64,000 nucleotides of DNA from Planctomycetaceae bacterium (GCA_016794985.1 JAEUIQ010000084.1:62001-126000); one strand, 5' to 3'. Positions 6,533 through 16,472 are shown, numbered from the stretch's first letter. Made by a program: numbers and translations. Notes: generated by a model not told the origin, from the letters alone.

Positions 6533-9496
6533 ATGTCCATGCCATTGGTTTCCTTCAATCCAAGAATTCCAACGCGATGCACGGCAGGTGTGTGGTTCGT
6601 TGCAGTTTGGTTGTTGGCATCTGGCACGTTGGGGCCGGTCCAACCTTGGGCTCTGGGGCAGACCGATCAACTTGATCCCGAGGCGTTTCAATTCTTCGAG
6701 CAAAAAATCCGCCCACTTCTGATCAAACATTGCCAAGAGTGTCACGCACACGACACTCAAGCCAGTGGCGGATTGCGGTTGGATTCGCGAGCGGGCTGGC
6801 AAACGGGTGGTGATTCCGGACCAGCCATCGCGCCAGGGGATCCCGAGCAGAGTTTGCTCTGGCGAGCGATCTCGTATGAAGACCCCAATCTGCAAATGCC
6901 GCCCGCCGGAAAACTTTCCGGCGAAGAACTGCGCGACATCCAAACTTGGATCCAGAACCAAGCGGTGGACCCACGTGTAGAACCTATCGCGGCCCAGCCG
7001 ACTCATCAGCCGCTTACGCCACCTGACGCTCAGCAACATTGGGCCTATCGACCGCTGCAACGACCACCGGTTCCGGATTCCGAAACAAACGACGCAAATC
7101 CCATCGATCGCTTCATCGACCACGAACTACAAGCACGCGGCATCACGGCCTTGGATCGAGCTACTTCAGCGGCGCTCTGGCGACGATTGCATAACGACCT
7201 CAGCGGTCTGCCACCAGAATCTTCACCTGAGTTGCCATCGGATAGCTCGTCGGCTGAGTTCGACCAACGCTACCTCGCGCAAGTCGAAAGACTGCTCGCA
7301 TCAGAGACCTTTGGCGAAAAGTTTGCGCGGCACTGGATGGATGTGGTTCGTTACGCGGATTCGGTCACGCTGCGAGGATTTGTATTGCCCAATGCGTGGC
7401 GTTATCGCGATTACTTGATTGCAGCCTTCAACCTCGACAAGCCCTTCGACCAAATGATTGTCGAACAGATCGCCGGCGATCGACTGCCGAGCCCAGCGGA
7501 TGATGAGATTGCTGACCCAGTAAAATTGCACCGCTATCGGCAAGCGTTGATCGCAACGACCTTCTTGACCTTGGGCAACACGAATCTAGAAACTCAAGAC
7601 AAACGAGCCCTCGAACTTGATTACATCGACGAACAACTGGATGTGATCGGACAAGCATTCTTGGCCCAAACGATTTCATGTGCGCGGTGCCACGATCACA
7701 AGTTCGATCCGATCCCCACGCGGGACTATTACGCATTGGCCAAGATTTTGGATGGGTCGATCGGCTTGGTCCATGACAATGTTTCGACCTGGGTGGAATC
7801 GCCGCTCCCACTATCCGCTGAAGAAGAGCTTCTCCGCGCGAATCTTATCTCGAAGGTATCGGCGGCCGATCAAGAACTAGCGATTCTGAAAGCCAAACTA
7901 GCCCCGATTGCCCAGCAAAAGAACATCCGCATGGACTCGTTGCCGGGAGTCGTGCTGGATGACGATCAAGCACAGTTGGTAGGCGATTGGGTGGTCTCGC
8001 AACATACGGCTCCGTTTTTAGAAGCCGGCTACCGGCACGATGCGGCGACGTCTCGCGGACAGAAGACCGCTACGTTTCAAACACAAACTTTGCCAGCGGG
8101 AAAGTACGATGTCAGAATGTCTTACTCGATGGGCAGCAATCGAGCGACCAACGTGACGGTCGATGTGTTCAGCGCGGACGGCCAAACAACCCTCCGAGTC
8201 AATCAGCAACAGCGGCCCAATGTGGACGGCATGTGGCATTCGCTGGGTTCGTTTCGATTCGAAGCCAATGGCCAAGCCTACGTGATGATCTCCAATCAAG
8301 ATGCGGACGGACATGTCATCATCGATGGTGTGCAGTTCTTACCACTTGCTGAAGCGTCCTCGCCCAAGGAACCAAAGCAGGCCGATTCATCGCCGACCGC
8401 AACAAACCATGAAAAGTCAATCACTGACCCTTCGGCTGAAATCCGCGCGGCCGTGGCGCGATCGGAGGGGCAACGGCGCCAGTGGCAACAACAACTGGAC
8501 GCACAGCCCAAGTTCATGAGCCTCCGCCGCAAGGTTGAACCGTCAACACTGCCAATCCTTATTCGCGGAGATCACAAGCGTCCTGGTCACGTTGTTGATC
8601 GTGGCTTCTTATCGGCGAATGGCTTTCCAGAAACGATCTCGATACCAGAAAACTCCGACGGTCGGTTGGAACTGGCCCATTGGTTGACGGATCGGCGTAA
8701 CCCGCTGACAGCGCGGGTGTATGCCAACCGAGTTTGGTCTTGGTTGATGGGGCAAGGCTTGGTTCCGTCGCTCAACAATTTTGGCACGACCGGCAGTCCA
8801 CCCACGCACCCCGAGTTACTGGATTGGCTGGCCTGCGAACTGATCGATAACCACTGGTCAACCAAACATCTAGTCCGATTGATTGTGACCTCAAAGGCGT
8901 ATCAACGAAGGGTGGCCCAGCGATCTTTCGAAGCAGATCCAATCAATCAGTGGTATGGAGCGGGCCATCGCCGCCGTTTGTCGGTGGAAGCGCTGCGGGA
9001 TTCGATGCTGTTGATCAGTGGCGAATTGGATCAGCAGCGGGGTGGCTCGACGGTCTCATCTGGAACGGTGGCGGATTACGACTACCAACACGAATCGCTC
9101 CGCCGCAGCATCTACCAACCGGTGTTCCGCAACGCGCTGCCAGCGTTGTACGGTGAGTTCGACTTTGCGGACCCGGGGCGCTCGATTGGTCAACGAAACC
9201 GCACGACCCTTCCGGCTCAGGGCTTGGTCTTGTTGAACTCGACGTGGGTCTCGGCGCGAGCGAAAGCCGCTGCCCAACGGATTCGCGAAAAGTGCCGCGC
9301 GAGTTCGGACGCGGAGGTCACCTCGAAAGTCTTAGTGAAAACAGCCTACCAACAATGTCTAGGACGATTGCCGACCGAAGAAGAGTTGCGGATCGGTCGA
9401 GTCTACTTGGAGACGATTGGCCCCGAAGGAGACGATCCGCTGGTCGATTTGGTTCAAGCGTTGTTCGGTTCGTTAGAATTCCGCTTCTTGGAGTAA
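6533..9496 (+). CDS. PSCyt1 / DUF1549 / DUF1553 planctomycete cytochrome-type protein with an inserted golvesin-like domain
   Basis: About 987 residues, exported. After a signal peptide (hydrophobic about 19-32) comes a planctomycete cytochrome C domain with the haem motif CQECH at 67-71. DUF1549 follows, containing the usual second motif CARCHDHKFDPI near 383. At about 470-603 a beta-rich segment (VDVFSADGQTTLRVNQ, DGHVIIDGVQFLP) resembles the golvesin/xanthan-lyase C-terminal-like domain, probably carbohydrate-binding. DUF1553 follows from about 720 (NPLTARVYANRVWSWL, GSPPTHPELLDWLA). The start could also be the GTG at 6497 or ATG 6539. It is six bases from the DUF1501 gene, the usual partner. 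The pair is taken to be secreted machinery possibly acting on complex polysaccharides, but no reaction is established. Confidence 0.9.
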   Translation: MSMPLVSFNPRIPTRCTAGVWFVAVWLLASGTLGPVQPWALGQTDQLDPEAFQFFEQKIRPLLIKHCQECHAHDTQASGGLRLDSRAGWQTGGDSGPAIAPGDPEQSLLWRAISYEDPNLQMPPAGKLSGEELRDIQTWIQNQAVDPRVEPIAAQPTHQPLTPPDAQQHWAYRPLQRPPVPDSETNDANPIDRFIDHELQARGITALDRATSAALWRRLHNDLSGLPPESSPELPSDSSSAEFDQRYLAQVERLLASETFGEKFARHWMDVVRYADSVTLRGFVLPNAWRYRDYLIAAFNLDKPFDQMIVEQIAGDRLPSPADDEIADPVKLHRYRQALIATTFLTLGNTNLETQDKRALELDYIDEQLDVIGQAFLAQTISCARCHDHKFDPIPTRDYYALAKILDGSIGLVHDNVSTWVESPLPLSAEEELLRANLISKVSAADQELAILKAKLAPIAQQKNIRMDSLPGVVLDDDQAQLVGDWVVSQHTAPFLEAGYRHDAATSRGQKTATFQTQTLPAGKYDVRMSYSMGSNRATNVTVDVFSADGQTTLRVNQQQRPNVDGMWHSLGSFRFEANGQAYVMISNQDADGHVIIDGVQFLPLAEASSPKEPKQADSSPTATNHEKSITDPSAEIRAAVARSEGQRRQWQQQLDAQPKFMSLRRKVEPSTLPILIRGDHKRPGHVVDRGFLSANGFPETISIPENSDGRLELAHWLTDRRNPLTARVYANRVWSWLMGQGLVPSLNNFGTTGSPPTHPELLDWLACELIDNHWSTKHLVRLIVTSKAYQRRVAQRSFEADPINQWYGAGHRRRLSVEALRDSMLLISGELDQQRGGSTVSSGTVADYDYQHESLRRSIYQPVFRNALPALYGEFDFADPGRSIGQRNRTTLPAQGLVLLNSTWVSARAKAAAQRIREKCRASSDAEVTSKVLVKTAYQQCLGRLPTEEELRIGRVYLETIGPEGDDPLVDLVQALFGSLEFRFLE

Positions 9497-9502
9497 TCGG
9501 TC

Positions 9503-10894
9503 ATGGCCTGTTCATTGGAACGCCGTCAATGGTTGCAGAGTGCCGCTTGCGGTTTTGGAGCCCTCGCGTTGCAAAGCCTCTTGGCAAGTTCCACTCCAGC
9601 CTCCGCTACGAATCAACCTCGCTCCGCTGCCAAACGCATCATCTTTTTGTTTATGCAGGGTGGTGTGAGTCAAGTCGATTCGTTTGACCATAAGCCTTTG
9701 ATCAATCAACGTGCGGGGGAAGTCCTGACCTTTGCCGACTCGCGTCAATTGGCCAAGATCGGTCGTCCCACAGAGCAACGGCTGTTGGCTTCCCCGTGGA
9801 GCTTTTCGCAACATGGCCAAGCGGGACGTTGGGTTTCCGAGTTGTTTCCCGAGATGGCCAAACAGGTTGATGATCTTTGTTTTTTGCATGCCATGCACAC
9901 CGAAGGAGTGGCTCACGGACCGGCCACCCTATTTTTGCACTGTGGAGCAATGCAGGAGGTTCGACCATCGTTTGGCTCGTGGGTCCTGTATGGACTCGGG
10001 GCCGAGAATCAAAACTTGCCAGGCTTTGTCTCGATCGCCCCGTCGCTGGGTAACGGTGGAGCCCGCAACTACGGCAATGCCTTTTTGCCAACGACCTATC
10101 AAGGAACGCCGATCGGCACTCCGGGAGCGGAGTCGCTGCAAATCAACGCTCTAAAATCACCGTTGGCTCCACAACATGAGTTGGCCCGCCGTGAACTTCT
10201 GCGGCATATCAATCGGCAGCAAGCCGATCGCTTGGGCGCAGCAGACGAACTGCAAGGCGTCCTCGAATCGTACGAACTCGCGTGGAGGATGCAGGCGGTC
10301 GCACCGGATATCTTAGACTTGAGTCAAGAAACAGCCGCGACCTTAGCAGCCTACGGCATCAACGAACCACAGACACAAACCTATGGCCGCCGCTGCTTGT
10401 TGGCACGCAGATTATGCGAGGCTGGCGTGAGGTTCATTCAAGTGAACTATGGCGACAACTCGGCCAATCCGGCCTGGGATCAGCACTCGAACTTACCAAA
10501 ACACGCAGAACATGCCGCGGCCGTCGATCGCCCCATTGCCGGACTGTTGGCAGACTTGAAACAACGAGGTTTGTTGGACGACACGATTGTGTGGTGGGGC
10601 AGTGAGTTCGGCCGTACTCCCTATTCAGAAAACAACGGTACCGGACGCGACCATAATCCCAATGCGTTTACCATGTGGGTCGCCGGCGGCGGATTCAAGC
10701 CTGGCTTTGCGTTTGGCGAAACGGATGAATTCGGATTCCAAGGTGTCGAAGGTCGTGTCCACATGCACGATTTGCACGCAACACTCCTACATCAACTGGG
10801 TTTGGACCACTTGCAATTGACCTACAAACACGCGGGCCGCGACTTTCGGTTGACCGACGTTCATGGCCGAGTCATTCAGGACTTGTTCAGTTAA
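9503..10894 (+). CDS. DUF1501 family protein, probable Tat-exported
   Basis: A 463-residue DUF1501 member, a family related to the alkaline phosphatase/sulfatase fold. The N terminus has a twin-arginine pattern (RRQWL at residues 7-11) followed by a hydrophobic stretch and ASA, consistent with Tat export. Family segments are IIFLFMQGGVSQVDSFDHKP, FLHAMHTEGVAHGPA, VWWGSEFGRTPYSENNGTGRDHNP and GRVHMHDLHATLLHQLGLDH; the late acidic/His residues are where the phosphatase-fold metal site would lie. It follows the PSCyt1/DUF1553 gene by six bases and is almost certainly cotranscribed with it. Its stop is three bases from the convergent glgC stop. The substrate is unknown. Confidence 0.9.
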   Translation: MACSLERRQWLQSAACGFGALALQSLLASSTPASATNQPRSAAKRIIFLFMQGGVSQVDSFDHKPLINQRAGEVLTFADSRQLAKIGRPTEQRLLASPWSFSQHGQAGRWVSELFPEMAKQVDDLCFLHAMHTEGVAHGPATLFLHCGAMQEVRPSFGSWVLYGLGAENQNLPGFVSIAPSLGNGGARNYGNAFLPTTYQGTPIGTPGAESLQINALKSPLAPQHELARRELLRHINRQQADRLGAADELQGVLESYELAWRMQAVAPDILDLSQETAATLAAYGINEPQTQTYGRRCLLARRLCEAGVRFIQVNYGDNSANPAWDQHSNLPKHAEHAAAVDRPIAGLLADLKQRGLLDDTIVWWGSEFGRTPYSENNGTGRDHNPNAFTMWVAGGGFKPGFAFGETDEFGFQGVEGRVHMHDLHATLLHQLGLDHLQLTYKHAGRDFRLTDVHGRVIQDLFS

Positions 10895-10897
10895 ACC

Positions 10898-12193
10898 TTA
10901 CTTCTGAACCAGCTTCCAACCGTCAGGCAGGTTGGCGTCTTTGACAACAATCGCCACGCCATCGCGCACGACAAACTGGGGATGATTGATGTCTGTGTCA
11001 GGGGAATCCGGCAACACGTCGATCTTGACGTTTTTGCCAATGCGACAATTCTTGTCGACAATGGTTCCCTGAATATAACTGCCGTCACCAATCCCTAGCG
11101 GAACTTGGCCCGGCAAGTCTCCAGCTTTGATGCTACCGGCGTAGTAATCCGCACCCATAAGAATCGAGTTCTTGATCGTGACATTATCTCCGATTACGGA
11201 ACGCAGCCCGATGATACTGTTTTCAATGACCGTCCCAGATCCGATTTGACACCCATCAGCAATCAGGCTGTCACGCACTGTGGCATTCCGAAGAATAGTC
11301 GGCGGCAAATACCTGGCTCGCGAGTAAACCGGGGTATTTGGCGAAACCAAGTCAAATGGCGAGTCCGGGCGACACAGCTCCAAGTTTGCTTCGTAAAAAG
11401 AACGGATGGTTCCAATATCTTCCCAATAATCATCGAAGACGTGGACTTGAACTTTCCGAGCTCGAATGGCAGCCGGAAACACTTCTTTTCCAAAGTCCGC
11501 GTAACTTGTCTTGGTTAGCACATCCAGCAAGGTCTGGCGATTGAATATATAGATCCCCATGCTGGCCAGACAGTCCCGGCCATGGGACTTGATGCCTTGC
11601 TGATCCAACCACTCGGGGTCCATCCGGACCATTTGGATTTCTTCTTCTGTTTTGGGCTTTTCCAGGAAGCCAACGACTCGTCCCGTGGCATCGATGCGCA
11701 TGATGCCAAATCCACGAGCAGCTTCACGATCTACCGGGCGGCCCGCGATCGTCACATCGGCCTTGTTCTTGATATGCGTTTCCAACATATCGCGATAATC
11801 CATCCGATACAGTTGATCGCCGCTGAGAATCGCCACATAATCGATTCCCTGCTGCTCCATGTATCGCAGATTCTTTCGAACGGCGTCCGCGGTTCCTTGG
11901 TACCAGTCCGTTCCTTCGTTGCCAGTTTCTTGGGCAGCCAACAGCTCGACAAACCCACCACTGTATTGATCAAAAGAATATGTTCGTCGAATATGACTAT
12001 GCAGACTGACCGACAGAAATTGGGTCAGCACATAAATCTTCGTGATTTCACTGTTGATACAATTCGAAATCGGGATATCGATCAAGCGATACTTGCCCGC
12101 CAATGGCACGGCGGGTTTGGCTCGAATGGAAGTCAACGGTGCCAACCGAGTCCCGCGTCCACCACCCAGAATCAACGCCACTATGTTTCGCAT
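10898..12193 (-). CDS. glgC: Glucose-1-phosphate adenylyltransferase
   Basis: A 431-residue ADP-glucose pyrophosphorylase: ATP + glucose 1-phosphate to ADP-glucose + PPi, the committed step of glycogen synthesis. The N-terminal nucleotidyltransferase domain shows GGGRGTRLAPLT, KPAVPLAGKYRLIDIPISNC and WYQGTADAVRKN. The C-terminal left-handed beta-helix shows hexapeptide-like runs (GCQIGSGTVIENSIIG, GDNVTIKNSILMGA). Length is normal for GlgC. The ATG at 12193 is preferred over GTG 12199 because AAGG lies seven bases before it. No other glycogen gene is adjacent. The enzyme is normally allosterically controlled by glycolytic intermediates. Confidence 0.95.
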   Translation of the reverse strand: MRNIVALILGGGRGTRLAPLTSIRAKPAVPLAGKYRLIDIPISNCINSEITKIYVLTQFLSVSLHSHIRRTYSFDQYSGGFVELLAAQETGNEGTDWYQGTADAVRKNLRYMEQQGIDYVAILSGDQLYRMDYRDMLETHIKNKADVTIAGRPVDREAARGFGIMRIDATGRVVGFLEKPKTEEEIQMVRMDPEWLDQQGIKSHGRDCLASMGIYIFNRQTLLDVLTKTSYADFGKEVFPAAIRARKVQVHVFDDYWEDIGTIRSFYEANLELCRPDSPFDLVSPNTPVYSRARYLPPTILRNATVRDSLIADGCQIGSGTVIENSIIGLRSVIGDNVTIKNSILMGADYYAGSIKAGDLPGQVPLGIGDGSYIQGTIVDKNCRIGKNVKIDVLPDSPDTDINHPQFVVRDGVAIVVKDANLPDGWKLVQK

Positions 12194-12499
12194 CTTCACA
12201 CCTTAGGCAAACACACCCGACTTCCCAGTCGGTCGGTACCAAATCCCGACGTTCGAAGTTAGCGGCTTGAACAGCAAAAATCAAGTCGGCCTCGGCGGGC
12301 ATCCCCTGAAACGAAACCATCTCCGTCGACCGTTTATCAAGCGTTACAACCATCGATTCAACGAGCCGGAACACCTCTCGCAACCGTTGGTTTCAAAAGC
12401 TTGCTGCTGGGCCAAACATTCGAGAACTTGCCGCCTGGCGGCGACATCCAGATTTTCGCAAAAAACCGAATGTCCTTTCGCGTCAATTGTGATCAACGA
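12194..12499. other. Intergenic region upstream of glgC
   Basis: About 300 bases between glgC and the M14 gene on the same strand. It contains only the glgC binding site (AAGG at 12201-12204) and open frames without start signals. No terminator was recognised. Confidence 0.4.
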
Positions 12500-14281
12500 T
12501 CAGGGCGTCACACTTGGCACGGAAAATTGGGCCTTGGCTTGCCCGCCTTTAATTGTGTCCAGGACCACCTCGCCCTGCCCTGCTCCGTTCACAATCCATC
12601 GCACGTAGACCAAACTTTTTCCATCAATCACAGGTAGTTTGATCACGGCCGGATCACGGTCCTGGATGGTCGAGTTTCGGAACAAGACATCACCGCCGAA
12701 TTGGCCAAACACCACTTGAACGCCATCGGCCTTCAGAGAAACGAGATTCGGTCGCGTGATTTTCTGTTTGCGATCCATCGAGGAATGTGTGGGCGTCAAC
12801 TTCGTGTTCTCCACGATCGCCGTCACTTCGGTCAACCCATTGCCCAAAGGCTTGGTTGTGACTTCTTTGATCCGAACCAAGGGCATTTGATCTGCGTGAA
12901 ACAAGGTGAAAGCCATGTTGCGATGGCACTCTTCCTGCAACATGAAACCCGGAGGTTGCCGACCCCAATTTTTCTTCAGCCCGCCAACTTCCACTTTTCC
13001 ATAGACCGGATGATCCACCTCGACCCATTCGACCAAACCATCTCCAAACAACAAGAATTTATCGAATTCGTAAGACTGCTCGCTGCCACCGCCGGTGGCA
13101 TCGTGAAAATAGTTGTACTGAATAAACAACTCGTTCGTGAACGTGAACACACCCAACATCTGGTGAAACCAATCGATCTCGCCGCCCCACACTTCGTACA
13201 AATCGTTGGCGACGTTCATATAGCGGTACTTGGGCAACAAACGTTCGCCGACTTTGCCGATCTGGTCATAAACTTGCAGATCGCCCGCTTCGTAGGCGTC
13301 TTGCTTCGAGCCGGGGCCACGTAGCAACATTCCGCCCGTGTTGTGATAGGTTTGCGCTCCGGCAATGTTGGGATGTCGCTTGACGAATTCCGCCATATTC
13401 CGATTTTCGATCAGCGAAAACGGATAACGAAACGCCCCACGCTGCACATATTGGGGCTCCCACTTCCAGGGCCAATCGCGATTCGGATCGTACGAACCAT
13501 CGCCATCTTCGCTAGAGCGCCCGTCGCCATCCGCATCAAGACCCTCCATACCCAACAAGGTAAATTCGCCCTGTTCCCCAGCCTCGCTGTTGGCCTGTAC
13601 CATCAAGTTTGGATACTTGGGATGCGCCCTGAATCGCCCGTTTGGATCACGAATGCGCATTTGCGTAATGTGGCCATCCTTGTTCAGATCATTCGCAGGA
13701 TCTTCGTCAATCAAACCATCTCGATCATCATCCACCGGGCGTTGCCCTGTTCGCGGAGTATTGGTCGAATTGGGTTCGAGGAAATGGGCTTCCCGCGAAT
13801 CCGGACTCATGTCGGGCAGTATGTAGAACACCCGGTCTCTCAATAATTGTTGCACAAACTTGTTTTCGCCATGCATCTCTGCCAAAAACCAAGCCGTGTA
13901 CAGCGCCACTTCCGTGGCTTGTATCTCATTCGCGTGAATTCCCCCGTCGATCCAAAAGCCAGGCTTCCTTGACTCGTCACCGACTTCAAAATTCGTAATC
14001 GTCGCCACCCACATGTCCCGTCCATCGGTCGATTTGCCAACCGATTCGACTTTGAACAACTGCGGGTACGCAGCAGCCAAGTCCTGGAGCATTTTGGTGA
14101 TCTCGGCGTAATTGTGATATCGATTCCAGTAGATCGGAACCTTCGGCTGCGTCGGTCCGCCAACCGCCTTGTAAACTTGATGTACCGGCACTTCCGCCTC
14201 TTGAGCGACCGTGTTGGCACTTTCCAACTGAAGTCCCAACGTTATGACCGTGATAACTAAAGGAGAAAGGATAGATCTCAT
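12500..14281 (-). CDS. Secreted M14 family zinc carboxypeptidase
   Basis: A 593-residue exported metallopeptidase. After a signal peptide (residues about 1-27), the M14 domain has the zinc motif HxxE as HANE (His116, Glu119) and the third ligand His313 in TYHNTGG; NELF further on fits the catalytic Glu region. Between the ligands lie three Asp-rich DxDxDG-type loops (about 184-194, 198-209, 249-260), like calcium-binding loops. A C-terminal beta-rich part (GNGLTEVTAIVEN) follows. The family removes C-terminal residues from peptides or acts on cell-wall peptides; the substrate here is unknown. It lies 74 bases downstream of a zinc-less M14 paralogue on the same strand, so the two are probably cotranscribed. 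Confidence 0.9.
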   Translation of the reverse strand: MRSILSPLVITVITLGLQLESANTVAQEAEVPVHQVYKAVGGPTQPKVPIYWNRYHNYAEITKMLQDLAAAYPQLFKVESVGKSTDGRDMWVATITNFEVGDESRKPGFWIDGGIHANEIQATEVALYTAWFLAEMHGENKFVQQLLRDRVFYILPDMSPDSREAHFLEPNSTNTPRTGQRPVDDDRDGLIDEDPANDLNKDGHITQMRIRDPNGRFRAHPKYPNLMVQANSEAGEQGEFTLLGMEGLDADGDGRSSEDGDGSYDPNRDWPWKWEPQYVQRGAFRYPFSLIENRNMAEFVKRHPNIAGAQTYHNTGGMLLRGPGSKQDAYEAGDLQVYDQIGKVGERLLPKYRYMNVANDLYEVWGGEIDWFHQMLGVFTFTNELFIQYNYFHDATGGGSEQSYEFDKFLLFGDGLVEWVEVDHPVYGKVEVGGLKKNWGRQPPGFMLQEECHRNMAFTLFHADQMPLVRIKEVTTKPLGNGLTEVTAIVENTKLTPTHSSMDRKQKITRPNLVSLKADGVQVVFGQFGGDVLFRNSTIQDRDPAVIKLPVIDGKSLVYVRWIVNGAGQGEVVLDTIKGGQAKAQFSVPSVTP

Positions 14282-14355
14282 CGAATCGTTCTTCGCTTAG
14301 GGAATCGTTTGTATGAAGATATCACTTGAGCCGAGCCTACGACCACCACCGGCGT

Positions 14356-16266
14356 TTATTCGCCCAGTGGGACGTCCACTTCGACCGAATGCAACGTGGG
14401 CGCTGCGGCGTGAATCTTCCAAGCCGAATCGAAATCGTCGCCTTCGATCACTTGAAAGACCCAACGGACTTCGGACTTGCCGCCGCGTTCCGCCAAGCGT
14501 CCAACCGCTTGACGTTGACTTCCCTGAATCCACTTGAACTTGCCTGGCCCAACCAACTGAACCTGAATCGGCGACCACTGCCCATTGACCGCAGCCATTT
14601 CCGGCATCGTCGGCAAGCCACCCGTATTCACAATCTGACAACGAATATCGTACAAGCCGGGTCCGAGTCGCTTGGCCTCCAAGTCTCGCACAGCCAACCT
14701 GGGCCAATGGTCGACCATCGCGTTCAAGAGCCCTAGATGAGGTTCGACCAAAGGATCGATCTGAGCGGCTGGTGGATTCAACAGATACCATGGCTTGAAG
14801 CCACCCACCTCCACCAACTTGCCCGGCAGATCCGGATGCTCGATAGCCTGCCAAGGCACAAAGGCTTCGATGTTTTGACTTTCAAACCACGCCAAAGCAT
14901 TCAGTTCAGTCGCACCACGTTTGTCGTCTTTGGCCAGCCCGGATTCAAGTGACGGTTTCGCCCCATCCACTGCCGGAGTTTGCGGAGCAAGCGTTACCTC
15001 GCTGCTGGCAACGGCATCGTCCGACTTTGCGGCAGCGCCACCCGCTTCAGGTGATTCGCCGGGCTTTGATTCGGTCGTTGTCGGCGTTTCGGCAGGCACC
15101 GCCTCTGTCTTGGTGGGCTCGATCACCGGAGTCGGTTCGACCGTTGGCACCCACCAGCCCCGTGAAGCAAATGTCCAGCGTCCATAATGAAAGTAAGACC
15201 ACTCCGAGAACGAACCGGCACCCATGGGAGGTTCAGGAGCGTTTTTGCCGCCGTGAGCTTGACGAAATGACTCGGCCAGTCGATCCATTGGACCTTGATC
15301 CTGAGTCAAGATTTTCGTCTTGATCCGACCGCTATCCGTTGGGGGCGACCCTTTCCAAGTGTGGAATAAATTGTCTTCGGGACTAAAACAAAGCACAAAG
15401 GCAATATTCGGATGATCAAACATGAAATCGGCCACGGCTCGAGTCTCGACTTCAGATACTTGATGGGGTCCACTACCTTCGGCGAAGTAGGGATAGTTGA
15501 ACGTGAAGTTGCGATTGAAGTTCACGCCATCTGCGCCGTCTTCACCAAACGATTTATCGTGGTCGGCATCCCGCGCTTCCATTTCGATGCGATAGCTACC
15601 GACTTCGCTTTTCGTTGCATCAACTGGGATTAGCACGCGTGGGTCCACGGGATGCGTGCGATGCGTCCCAAACTCGTCTGCAATTCGCAGCAATGTGATA
15701 ACCCCATCGCCATTAAGATCCGTTGGCGGGTCTTCGCCGGTTTCAAAATCTCGGTCGTCATCGGTTAGCGTCAGATTGCCGTTTCGCTCGCGTCCCGGAC
15801 CATTAAAGTTCTTTTCGGTCGCATCAGGACTTGGACAAGGGATCACGTAGACGGTGTAATTAGACAACAGTTGTTCAATCGCTGGCGAATCGCCCGCGTT
15901 CAGCAATCGCTCGGCCATCCGCAAAGCCAATTCCCGTCCAACAACATGAGAAGCCTGAACGTTGCCAACCACCAAGATCGCCGGGCGAGTCGCCTGAGGG
16001 TCCGAAGCAATCTTCAACAACCAAATCGGACGCTGGCCTTGGGTCACCCCCAATGAACTTAGCTCCGCCCAAGGCGACTCGGCCAAGACCTTCAGACGTG
16101 CTTCCATTTCAGCAAACGTGGCGTAGCCCTGCAATGGAGCCGGAATGGTGTCATCTGCGTTACGGATTGCCGTCGTCTCGCTCGAAACCGCAGTGGCTTC
16201 AAACCAGCCGCTGGGCTTTACCAAACTAATCGTCAATAAAACCAAACATCCCACCACTTGATTCAT
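14356..16266 (-). CDS. M14-like pseudo-carboxypeptidase lacking zinc ligands
   Basis: A 636-residue paralogue of the M14 enzyme just downstream, with a signal peptide from the ATG at 16266. The same block order and the same three Asp-rich loops are present (DDDRDF, DLNGDGVIT, DADHDKSF). The zinc site is gone: HANE of the paralogue aligns with Gln104-Ala-Ser-His107, and the third ligand His aligns with Ser295 (VLCFSPEDN against AQTYHNTGG). The catalytic Glu region also does not match. A Pro/Thr/Glu/Ala-rich linker (about residues 390-470) separates the peptidase-like part from the C-terminal beta-rich part shared with the paralogue. It is probably a non-catalytic binding or partner protein. 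The length and intact frame argue against simple decay. Confidence 0.85.
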   Translation of the reverse strand: MNQVVGCLVLLTISLVKPSGWFEATAVSSETTAIRNADDTIPAPLQGYATFAEMEARLKVLAESPWAELSSLGVTQGQRPIWLLKIASDPQATRPAILVVGNVQASHVVGRELALRMAERLLNAGDSPAIEQLLSNYTVYVIPCPSPDATEKNFNGPGRERNGNLTLTDDDRDFETGEDPPTDLNGDGVITLLRIADEFGTHRTHPVDPRVLIPVDATKSEVGSYRIEMEARDADHDKSFGEDGADGVNFNRNFTFNYPYFAEGSGPHQVSEVETRAVADFMFDHPNIAFVLCFSPEDNLFHTWKGSPPTDSGRIKTKILTQDQGPMDRLAESFRQAHGGKNAPEPPMGAGSFSEWSYFHYGRWTFASRGWWVPTVEPTPVIEPTKTEAVPAETPTTTESKPGESPEAGGAAAKSDDAVASSEVTLAPQTPAVDGAKPSLESGLAKDDKRGATELNALAWFESQNIEAFVPWQAIEHPDLPGKLVEVGGFKPWYLLNPPAAQIDPLVEPHLGLLNAMVDHWPRLAVRDLEAKRLGPGLYDIRCQIVNTGGLPTMPEMAAVNGQWSPIQVQLVGPGKFKWIQGSQRQAVGRLAERGGKSEVRWVFQVIEGDDFDSAWKIHAAAPTLHSVEVDVPLGE

Positions 16267-16472
16267 GTGCAAAGTCTCTTGTTTTACGCGTCTCGCTGAC
16301 CATCGACTGTCCACAATGGCTCCCAGACAAATCTGGAACACATGCCGACCACAGGTCAAAAACAGGTCGTTCTATGATACTCGGCGGGGCGTCCAGCACC
16401 ATGCTAACGAACAAAAAAACAGCATCGTGCATTCGGTTGGGCGCGGCTTTGGTATTAAAATTGACACAACAA

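Noticed and set aside
12048..12383. Minus-strand frame upstream of and overlapping glgC
   Set aside because: It overlaps the well-supported glgC start in another frame and has no recognisable product.
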